NCBI GenBank assembly: GCA_030386875.1
Contig: CM059557.1
Location: 59,598,514 to 59,662,513, forward strand
DNA length: 64,000 bases
DNA from: Morinoia aosen
Taxonomy: Eukaryota > Arthropoda > Malacostraca > Amphipoda > Talitridae
Direction: 5' to 3'
Shown here one piece after another: positions 36,320 to 44,559 of this stretch. The translations under genes and the position numbers were made by a program. The first letter of the stretch is position 1; each line of letters starts with the position of its first letter. The notes beneath the pieces were generated by a model. That model made no database searches and was not told the DNA's origin. It saw only the letters and a list, made by a program, of their open reading frames with translations.

Positions 36320-38190
36320 CAGGGTGTTTTTTTTTTACTTTGAACAAACTTCGAACTTAGGTACAAAAACTCAAAATAAATCGATTTTCATGAATGACAA
36401 AATGTCCAAAACTCTTTAGTTGTCGAGTTATAGTTACTTGAAGAATATTAGAACTTCAAGTGGGATTGCACGCGCGCACCATTTTTAGCGCTACCTTTGA
36501 TAGTTAAAGAGGTTTTTGGGCCCCACTAATGTAGTATTTTTGTAATTTCACAATGAAATTTGCGTGTACACGTTTTACAAATATGAATAAATTATCCTAA
36601 ATGAGTAATTATCAATTATTATCATGTAAGCTAACCATTAATCAGTAAGCATTGCAGGACACAGGTAAAAAACATAATCAATACAAACTTTAATGTAAGA
36701 ACTTTAACGCAAGAACAAACTTGAATACAGTTTTATTACAACAGTTACTCGAAATGGCCTCCATGATCTTCAACACATTTACGACATCTAACAGCCAGTG
36801 AGCGCCTTACAGATTGAAACACGCCAGGCATTTCCGTAATACAACCAGCTGAGTCCATAATGCGTCCAACCAGATCCTGTTCCGATTCAACAGGAGTGGC
36901 ATACACGAGGTCCTTCATGGTTCCCCACAAGAAGAAATCCAGTGACGTCAAATCAGGTGACCTAGCTGGCCATGCTACAGGAGCACCTCTGCCAATCCAT
37001 CGGTTTTGAAATTGGTTATTAAGGAACAGGCGTGTTTCACGAAAGTAATGTGCTGGCGCTCCGTCATGCTGGAACCACATTCGCCTGCGTGTCTCCAAGG
37101 GCACGTCCTCCAGTAGTCCAGGCAAAACTTCGCGTAGGAAGGTGGTGTACGTAGGTCCCGTGAGAGGAGAAGGTAATAGGTACGGACCAATTAAATTATT
37201 GCCAATAATGCCTGCCCACACGTTGACACTAAATCTGTGCTGGTGACTATTAGGCTGAATAACATGAGGGTTATTTCCAGCCCAGTGATGATTATTGTGA
37301 CGGTTGAAAACCCCATCACGACAGAAATAAGCTTCATCTGTGAAGAGAATAAGTTTTGAGAACCCGCGATTCATTCTTTCTTGTTGCATTAACCACTGGC
37401 AAAACAGCATACGAGGTTCAAAATCACCTGGCATGAGCCCTTGCACTTTTTGGAAATGGTACGGATGTAATTGCTGACGATGTAGTGCCCTCCACACAGT
37501 AGTATGGTTTCGCAAGCCAAGACGTTGAGCAGCTGCACGAGTGCTGGTTCGTGGATGTTGCTCAAAGTATTCCACAATTCTATCCTACTGTGGATGATGG
37601 CCGCGCCCAGAATTCCCTCTGTTAACGTTGAAGCTGCCGGTGTCACGCAATCTCGTATGCAGAGTAGCAAAATACCGGAAATGAGGCACTTCGTGCCTAG
37701 GAAACCTTTCTCTGTACATCCTCAGAGCGAGCCTACCATTTCCGCCTGCAGCTCCATAAATCAAATGCATGTCTGCCTTCTCAGCATTGGTAAATCTTTC
37801 CATGGTCACAGTGCAACGGCGTGTCAACAAATGGCGAACTGATACTGCAACACGTGCGTTCATGTAATGTAGATTGTTAATAATAAATTTTATTTCATTA
37901 TTTCAGTCTCACATTGCATCTTGAAATCTTGTCGTTGATTACATGGAATGGATAACCCATAATGAAATGAGAAAAAATGCTTTAATTGTACTCGACAATC
38001 TCGAAAACTAACAACTTTAAATAACAATTGGTGTGCGGCCCAGTTATAACATGCACTTCAAAACATGCTTTGCGACGCCATAACTCGAAAACTAATGAGT
38101 TTTGGACATTTTGTTATTCATGAAAATCGATTTATTTTGAGTTTTTTTTACCTAAGTTCGAAGTTCGTTCAAAGTAAAAAAAACATCCTG
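36320..38190. mobile_element. DD41D Tc1/mariner-type transposon, 1.87 kb
   Basis: Inverted ends of about 110 bp start CAGGGTGT and CAGGATGT. They share GACAAAATGTCCAAAACTC-like and ATCGATTTTCATGAAT-like blocks. TA lies outside both ends (36318-36319 and 38191-38192). It encodes one minus-strand transposase. The ends differ from those of the 19141-20798 element, so the two belong to different families of the same group. Confidence 0.9.
36745..37803 (-). pseudogene. DD41D transposase, near-intact, one in-frame stop
   Basis: The start at 37803 opens MERFTNAEKADMHLIYGAA, the DUF4817-type helix-turn-helix region. The catalytic domain contains LFTDEAYF (first Asp), FQHDGAPAHY (second Asp) and WPARSPDLTSLDFFLWG (third Asp). 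Forty-one residues lie between the last two, so this is a DD41D triad with all three residues present. The chain ends CRKCVEDHGGHFE and would be about 352 residues long, the usual length. A single TAG at 37585-37587, about 72 codons in, interrupts an otherwise continuous frame. No frameshift is seen. The alternative upstream ATG at 37863 adds 20 residues without resemblance to the family. Confidence 0.9.
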
Positions 38191-38410
38191 TATAAGACAA
38201 TACCAAAAACTTAAAGAAACACCGCACATCGCAAAAATGTTTTCTAATGAATTTCTATATAAAATTACGTTCAATATAAACATTTAAATTTTTAACAGCA
38301 TAACCTTTCTAGGATTCAACAGCCGGCAATCTCTTTTGCATTTCCCCGATAGTTCCCGAAAGTAAGCTAAAGGGAGCATCCCACTTCACTTTATTTCTGC
38401 CTGAAGTATG

Positions 38411-38990
38411 TACATCAAGATTATTGACGGTGTCTTCGCGCAACTATAGCTTGACATAGTGCCACACCTTCTCGGCTGGCCTCAGGTTCTGTGACGGCAG
38501 GCCAATCCAAACATGAAATGCTATGCTCCCAGAAGAATCTCCTGACATTGTAAGCTGAAACAGTATATGGGAGTTTATCATGCATAAAAATGGGATTCTC
38601 TTTCAAATTATCTTCAAAATAGGACACAAAATATTCAGCTAGCATATCAATGTATTCGGTCAAATTAATTCAACCTTGCAGTCGAAAGAAAGGCCCTGGA
38701 CCATGAGCACTGATTACTCCCCATGCATTGACAGTACCTCTACCTCTATGAAGTGTCGAAGCTAAACACCTTGGATAAAGTTTCTCGCCTCTCATCACCG
38801 TGCCTCTCATCCATCGAATATATTGTCTACCGTCGTTGCCTTGCCTATAGAATTTGCTTTCTTCGCTAGAAAGCACACTCTGCCAGTATGATGCGTCTAA
38901 GTCTTCATGACTTCCGTCAAATTCTCCTATAAGCTTTCTCTTCTTCACCGATTTCAGCGGTTTGTGTCTGCAGTACAATCGCTCAACTTT
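38411..38990 (-). pseudogene. Decayed Tc1-like transposase, catalytic part
   Basis: The minus strand reads through a DDE_3-type catalytic domain: YWQSVLSSEESKFYRQGNDGR, then AWGVISAHGPGPFFRL, then NPIFMHDKLPYTVS. A glutamate replaces the usual first aspartate (FSDESKF in relatives). An in-frame TGA lies at 38670-38672. After LDWP near 38495 the frame shifts, and the end of the domain continues in another frame as QNLRPAEKVWHYVK. The N-terminal DNA-binding part is absent. Confidence 0.75.
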
Positions 38991-39157
38991 AATTCATACA
39001 ATTTATTCTTAATTATTGAGACGGAGCACTTTTCAACAAGGTCACACCTTTTTCGCACCTGAGGAGCAGCTTTAAATCTGTTTCTGAGGCTCCAGACCTT
39101 AAAGCGCTATCTTCCCTGAAAGAAGTAGCTCTTTTTTTTATGTTAACCTAACCTAAT

Positions 39158-39778
39158 GGTAGGCGCACACTTGTCCGCACCGTATGTACGGTACGCATCG
39201 GACTCATCGGATTGTTTTTGGGGTCTGCGCACATTGGTCAGCATCGTACGGACGGCACGCATCGGACTCGTCGGATTTTCTGCGCACGATGTCGGCATTG
39301 GACCATCCACCATCCGCAGTTCTGAAGATGAGCTCTCTCTGGAAGGACATAATCCATATCTTTGTAGTGAATAAAGTTGTGAAAATGTTGAACAGTGATA
39401 GTGAAGAGGAAGAAATTGTAGTGGTTAGCTGTTTGCTGGCAGAAGCAGAGGAACAGAAAGTTAAAAAAAGGAAAACATGGATTTACAACATAAACAGAAA
39501 AAAGCTGGAATTTGGATAATTTCATTTAGTATTCCCTGATTTGGTGAAAGATGATGTAAAATTTTTTTGTTACTTTCGCATGACTTATTCAAAATTCTGT
39601 CAACTTCTCAACAATTTGGAAATGTATATAGCGAAGGAAAATACTCCATTCCGCATTCCAGTCAGCCCTAAAAAAGGCTTGCAGTTTGCTTAAGCCTAGG
39701 ATGCAAGAAAATTTATGGACATTTTTGTTTATTTTGTTATCTTGGACAAAATTGAAAATAAATGTATCATTCTACATC
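39158..39778 (+). mobile_element. PIF/Harbinger remnant, left part
   Basis: The segment starts with GGTAGGCGCAC, which occurs inverted at 49952-49962 beyond the Gypsy insertion. This suggests both are ends of one element that the Gypsy split. Near the left end are repeats with CGCATCGGACTCxTCGGATT (two copies, at about 39191 and 39257). A transposase start follows. No clear 3-bp TSD was found, so the outer limits are tentative. Confidence 0.55.
39385..39693 (+). pseudogene. PIF/Harbinger transposase, N-terminal fragment
   Basis: The ATG at 39385 opens MLNSDSEEEEIVVVSCLLAE, an acidic start typical of HARBI1-like transposases. It is followed by KRKTWIYNINRKKLEFG, then an in-frame TAA (39517-39519). 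The same frame continues with FHLVFPDLVKDDVKFF, CYFRMTYSKFCQLLNN and NTPFRIPVSP. This region normally leads into the DDE domain, but the match stops at about 39680 and TAA follows at 39691. The catalytic domain is missing. The fragment is interrupted downstream by the Gypsy LTR at 39779. Confidence 0.78.
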
Positions 39779-39998
39779 TGTGCCGTCGCGGTTGCGCACT
39801 TTCTCTGTACACATGTTCGTATGTACGGTAATGCTCCGCCTGGGCGCGGTCTTGCAGTAGTGCGGATGCTTACTCAGCAAATTGATAGTATAAAATAGCG
39901 TGCGCGGCTTGTGGAGTCGCATTTGGTGTCCTGTCTCTACGTCAAGTACACGTTGAAGTCTACTCGTCTACTTACTACCCACCCCAAGATACGGCATA
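39779..39998 (+). repeat. 5' LTR of the Gypsy element
   Basis: Starts TGTGCCGTCGCGG and ends near ACGGCATA(C). A TATA box (TATAAAA) lies at 39889-39895. The right boundary is uncertain by 2-3 bp because the flanks share TAC. Confidence 0.92.
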
Positions 39999-39999
39999 C

Positions 40000-40016
40000 T
40001 GGTGGCAGTTAGTACG
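40000..40016 (+). promoter_or_regulatory. Primer binding site
   Basis: TGGTGGCAGTTAGTACG lies directly after the LTR. TGG matches the CCA end of a tRNA. Which tRNA was not determined. Confidence 0.6.
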
Positions 40017-40198
40017 TACCCACGACGTGAAATTATACTTGGTACTTGTGCTGTGATTTGGATGGAGCGAGTACGGTGATTGAAGATATCGGGAATTTCC
40101 GCCTGGTTTATCGACGACGATTTGAAGATCGCGTGTCTACGGAGGTTAGTGGAAGTTCTACGTGTGGCGGTCTACGCTCGACGCTCGACGACTGTGCT

Positions 40199-40423
40199 AT
40201 GGAGAATACTGCGGCAACGGGAAGAGAAATTGAAGAAGCACCGCAAGTATATAATAACGTTTTTAGATTTATAGTGAAACGTATCCCTGAAGAAGCTATG
40301 CTGAATTCTTATAATTTGGATTTGCATATACCCGTGGGTGTGCCCTACAAAGCGCGTGTCGAACTGGAACAGGAAGGAGATCACTGCGTTATGAAATTGT
40401 GCGTAAATTTCCATCGGAAATAG
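40199..40423 (+). CDS. Small ORF in the Gypsy leader (74 aa), unknown function
   Basis: The ATG at 40199 opens 74 codons, beginning MENTAATGREIEEAPQVYNN and ending in CVNFHRK. The frame is open further upstream, but only without an ATG. Composition looks protein-like: alternating hydrophobic and charged residues in VFRFIVKRIPEE and KARVELEQEGDHCVMKLCV suggest beta strands. It has no transmembrane segment and no motif I recognise. It lies about 900 bp upstream of gag, in a leader where no gene is expected. It could be an accessory protein, a first exon of a spliced product, or a chance frame. Confidence 0.4.
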   Translation: MENTAATGREIEEAPQVYNNVFRFIVKRIPEEAMLNSYNLDLHIPVGVPYKARVELEQEGDHCVMKLCVNFHRK

Positions 40424-41314
40424 TGACGTGATCGTTCGACAGTTGTATGCATAAGTAGCTGAGTTCAGAACAATTCTACGAACTGTGGCAGTGTCTGTTT
40501 CTACGAGAACAATTGTGTACTGTGTATGTGATAGGAAATTACATACCGAACAGTGTTGTTTCAAATTTCTCCTGGAGCTGTGTTAACGTAATTAATACGT
40601 ATACATAAACAGTGGGCTGTGCATTTACGCGCAGTGTGGAACCGTGAACATACGTAAACACTCCAAGAAGTGTTCGTGCTCCCATCGCTACTCCGCTGTG
40701 TGTCAGCACTGCGTGTACGACCTTGAATCTCGTCAGCCGTGCCTGTGCCTGTGCTACGCAGACGACCTTGAGACAGGCTGTGCGGCAACTGCTGTTGCTG
40801 TTCCTGGGCAGTCTACCTGATCGACCTTGCCGACAGCTGTGGCGACTCCCTGCCTGCAGGAGCTACTCTGCAGTGGCTGCGTTGCTGATTCCCAGTTGAG
40901 TGTTCTGTAACTATATTGTTATTGTTTGGGATTGTTAGATATTTTTCCGTGACTTCGTCAGTTTTTATTTTGTTGCTTTTTGTTGTTTCAAAAATTGTTG
41001 GGATAGATACCATTGAATTCGTGTAAAGAGTTTCCCTGTTTCGTAATTGGATTAGGTTCGTTTGTAGGTCGAAAAAAAAACAGTTTTCAGTACTGCTATT
41101 TTAGTTATTATTAATGAAGTTCTAATCGTGTGCTTTATCAATTTTAGTGACGTGAGTTTTTAGCGTTCTGTTATGTGATTATTTTTTTGCGAGGTAATAT
41201 TTTTAGGGTTCTGCAGTGTTATTTTTTTTTGTGGCGTTGGAATCTTGCGTTGGACCGTGGCATTATTCATTTTTTTTAGCATTGTGCGACAAACTTGTTT
41301 TCTTGTTGCGATAA
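40424..41314 (+). other. Gypsy untranslated leader
   Basis: Non-coding leader between the small ORF and gag. It contains several short upstream ATGs and is T-rich towards its end. Confidence 0.6.
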
Positions 41315-42757
41315 ATGATGGGAGACTCTGATTCAGAACCTGAATTTATCCGTTCTACGGATACAACTACTAGTAGCGGCAGGGTTTCTGTTCCAGCATT
41401 TAGTGGTACGTTACCTGGTACGTGCGCACATACTCCATCAAGTGTGTTTATGTCTGGACCACAGACCACGACGGTAATCACGACCACTGTTAGTACGCAG
41501 ACTGTGTCGTTCAGTACGCCAAGTGTTACTACAATGACGTCCTCTAGTGGACCGATGACGGGTGGTAGTGTAACAACAACTTTACAAAGGGGCAGTACTA
41601 TACTGTCCAGTGCAGAGCTACCTCTTTTTCGGGGCCGTCAGAGGGTCAGTGACCCGATTTTTTGTGAAACAAAGAGTTTTAGGACGCATGTCGCAAACTT
41701 AAAATCATACATGTGCTTGTTGCCCGACGTCACTTCCGATGACGCCAAAAAAGAGTTACTCGTGCGAAGCGCACACAAAAGTGTTGGCGATTTTAATGGA
41801 GTAGTCACGAAATTAGTAAACCCTGATGTTCATTATTCCTTCGATCAGGTTATCGAAATTTTAGATGATATCTACGTGTCTAAGGGGGAGCGTTCAGTTC
41901 ATGCCTTAGCGTGCGATTTAAATCAGTTACGGTTGTTACGTAATGAAGGGCTGGCAGCCCAATTGGTTATGGCAATATCGAAAATAAGAAATTTGAGTGA
42001 CCACATTCTAAATAGTACAGAAGTAGCATTACAAAGACATCCATTTGTCATTGCTAGCACGAACACAAACGAATTAAAAAAATTCTCTGGTGACTTATTA
42101 GTTTTCAGTCTTGCTATCGCCATTCTCGGTCCTCTTTTAGAAGAGAACTTTTGTAAAAAAATCTTCGCGAGGCCGTTCAATACCTCTGAAGAGTTGTTAG
42201 CTCGTCTCGTTTCCGCTGTGCGTAATAATCCTGAGGGTAGAGAAATAATTGCGCGCAAAAACAATACCCAGTCCACGTATCAAACCAGAGAGACTTACCT
42301 TGCGGTTGTACCTGAAGAGAGTGAGTGGGACGAGAAGGACTCGTTTCCCGAAGTTTACTATGCATCTCAGAACAACAACCGAAGTTTTCGAGGTCGGAGG
42401 CCATTTTTCAGAAGCAATTGGAGACCTGCTCGAATTCAAAGGGGGAGACAATATTCATATTTTGGAGATCGACCTTTAGGTTCTTTGGAGTGCCACGAGG
42501 CTCAGGTAGTTAACCCACAACAGAGTAGTAAAGATAAATCTAAATCGTTTTGTTCACTGTGCAATACCGCAGGTCATGTTCAAAGTATGTGCACGAGTAA
42601 AAGAGGCCAAAGCAAATCAAATTTCCGCGGTCATGCTTGCTACACTTGTGGCAAGACGGGCCATTTTGCACGTGAATGTCTTTCGCGTGGTCGTAGTAGA
42701 GGACGAGGTGAAGCGTACTACGCTGCATCTTGCGAGGGTGAAGATTTTTTAGAGTAG
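41315..42757 (+). CDS. gag: Gypsy Gag polyprotein (480 aa)
   Basis: A structural protein that packages the element's RNA. It starts at the ATG at 41315. The ATG three bases earlier in the run ATGATGG is out of frame or not used by the open frame. A Ser/Thr-rich N-terminal 100 residues precedes a helical capsid-like region (about 105-310). A basic, arginine-rich stretch follows (RGRRPFFRSNWRPARIQRGR). Two CX2CX4HX4C zinc knuckles, FCSLCNTAGHVQSMC and CYTCGKTGHFAREC, lie near residues 409 and 440. The frame ends at TAG 42755-42757, four bases after a slippery heptamer. No break was found. Confidence 0.9.
   Translation: MMGDSDSEPEFIRSTDTTTSSGRVSVPAFSGTLPGTCAHTPSSVFMSGPQTTTVITTTVSTQTVSFSTPSVTTMTSSSGPMTGGSVTTTLQRGSTILSSAELPLFRGRQRVSDPIFCETKSFRTHVANLKSYMCLLPDVTSDDAKKELLVRSAHKSVGDFNGVVTKLVNPDVHYSFDQVIEILDDIYVSKGERSVHALACDLNQLRLLRNEGLAAQLVMAISKIRNLSDHILNSTEVALQRHPFVIASTNTNELKKFSGDLLVFSLAIAILGPLLEENFCKKIFARPFNTSEELLARLVSAVRNNPEGREIIARKNNTQSTYQTRETYLAVVPEESEWDEKDSFPEVYYASQNNNRSFRGRRPFFRSNWRPARIQRGRQYSYFGDRPLGSLECHEAQVVNPQQSSKDKSKSFCSLCNTAGHVQSMCTSKRGQSKSNFRGHACYTCGKTGHFARECLSRGRSRGRGEAYYAASCEGEDFLE
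42745..42751 (+). promoter_or_regulatory. -1 ribosomal frameshift site at the gag end
   Basis: TTTTTTA sits in the gag frame as T TTT TTA, a canonical X_XXY_YYZ slippery heptamer, directly before GAG TAG. Slipping back one base continues into the pol frame, which is open across this point through to the protease. This explains why pol has no ATG of its own near its start. A downstream stimulatory RNA structure was not established. Confidence 0.8.
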
Positions 42758-44559
42758 ACGGAGCAAGATCGGAAAATTTAAAGTGTCTTGGACTAGAGAA
42801 GGAGTTGCCAGTGCCCGGGGTTGCAGCTACTATCCCCGTCACCAAAAATGTGGTGTTGAAACCAGATACTATTATAAAGTCGACTGCTGTGGTGGATCCG
42901 CTTTTCCTGTGTAAAAATAAATTCGAATTACTAGGTGAACAAGAACTTGATGTAGGTGCAAATTCTGAACTACCTGTAGAAGTTTGTTTGTCAGCGACGA
43001 TAATGAAAGAAGGTCGTTTAAGGAAAGAAAGCGATGGTTTATTTTCATTACGGCGTTCTAAGAAGCCTACAATTATATTACGTAATGATAACAAATTGAT
43101 GAGCGCTCTAATCGACAGCGGTAGCGACAGATGTTTAGTGAGTTACCGGAATTTAAAAGGTATAAACGAGCGAATTAAGCCTAGTGCTTTGAGTATCCGG
43201 GGCGTAAATTCCAAAAGCCAGGTATCAGGAGAACTCGATCTTTGTATCACGCTGCCTAATAGTAAGGAAATCAATACCAGCGCTTTGATTTTGAAAGATG
43301 GCGAATTTAAATATGATGTAATCCTCGGTAGGGATATTCTACAAGATGCGGTGATTAATTTCAAAGAAGGATTCATTGTTCTCGACGGCGTAAAAGTACC
43401 GTTTCATGATGTGCAGGAATTGCACGAGCAAAGTAGGAAGGAGATATTTTTGAATACCGTAAGTAATCCAGAATGTCTAATGGCTGACATGCTTGCGAAT
43501 AGGAGGAAAATAAGAAAATATCTGCTGAAGCAGAGAGAATCAAAAATTGCGAGCCAGGAAAGTGGCGATAAAAATGGTCTAGAGATAAATACTGCAGAAG
43601 AGAGGGGTACCCCAGGCCCAACGGCAGGGCGAGAAAATAATGGGAAAGTAAAAAATAAACAGCATGCGAAGAAAATAAGTGAAACTAAGGAACATGCGAG
43701 AGGTTTAAAATATAGTAAAAAACGAGAAATAGTTGTTCATTGTGGAGCAGTGGAAATGCCCAGAAATTGTTTACGTGTTATTAATGGGTATGTCAAAAAG
43801 GCTAAGCCCGGAAGGTATATTATGAATAAGACAATTCTCGCGAATGGTATTTATGTCGCCGAATCAGTTGTGGATATCAAGTCAAATGGGTTTGTCCCTG
43901 TAATGCTTTTGAACGTCTCGGAGGACGTGGTATATATGAGCGACAATACGATGTTAAGTACGATTGAAGAAATTGACGACATGGAAATTGAACACGAGAT
44001 TTACATGTCTACCGTGCACGAAGCTGTGCGAGATGCAAATTTGTGCGATGCCCAAGATAATGCGGATCTACCCGAAGTCGACAGTGTTAATGGTGGAAGT
44101 TTCAATGCCATCTCTGGTAAAGACGTTGGGTTAGTATCTGTAGAAACGAGGCATTGTGGTAACGATAATCGTGTTGATGAAGTGGGAATTAATGCACACA
44201 AAGATGTTGTACCAGAAGGAGGTAGTAACGAGAGACGTCCTCTGACGTGTGACGATGTAAATTGTGAAAATGATGATGCTAAACCATTACTGATGAATTT
44301 ATTAAACAATTTTAGAGACGTAATTACTCTCGAAGGCGAAAATATTGCAGTCACGAATGTCATGCGACATGCTATTGAATTAAAACCTGATGCTCCAGTA
44401 CTTAACATCCCTCCATATCGAATTCCACATAAGTATCAAAACGAATTGTTGCAAGCCAATAAACAAATGTTGAATCAAGGAATAATTGAACCATCGAGCT
44501 CTGAATACAATTTTCCTTTAATTGTTGTTAAAAAAAGTCGGGCGAGATACGTCCCGTGA
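42752..44559 (+). CDS. pol: Gypsy pol, first part: protease and start of RT
   Basis: Expressed by -1 frameshifting from gag. The frame runs openly from the gag overlap to TGA at 44557-44559. An aspartic protease active site, ALIDSGSD, lies about 100 residues in (near 43114), followed by a retropepsin-like VILGRDIL. A long lysine-rich and acidic linker of about 300 residues separates it from the start of reverse transcriptase (IPPYRIP, then SSSEYNFPLIVVKK) at about 44400-44530. After the run of seven A at 44530-44536 the frame is wrong, and it stops within ten codons. RT continues one frame back. The long linker between protease and RT is unusual. Confidence 0.88.
44530..44536 (+). other. A7 run with frame break inside RT
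   Basis: The upstream pol frame reads AAA AAA AGT here. The conserved RT sequence continues only in the -1 frame. In the upstream frame the preceding base is T, so this is not a full X_XXY_YYZ heptamer. A one-base loss from the A run, or an assembly error, is more likely than programmed shifting. Confidence 0.7.

Noticed and set aside
39141-39156. TTAACCTAACCTAA, similar to the arthropod telomere repeat
   Set aside because: Only two CCTAA units. No array and no telomeric context.
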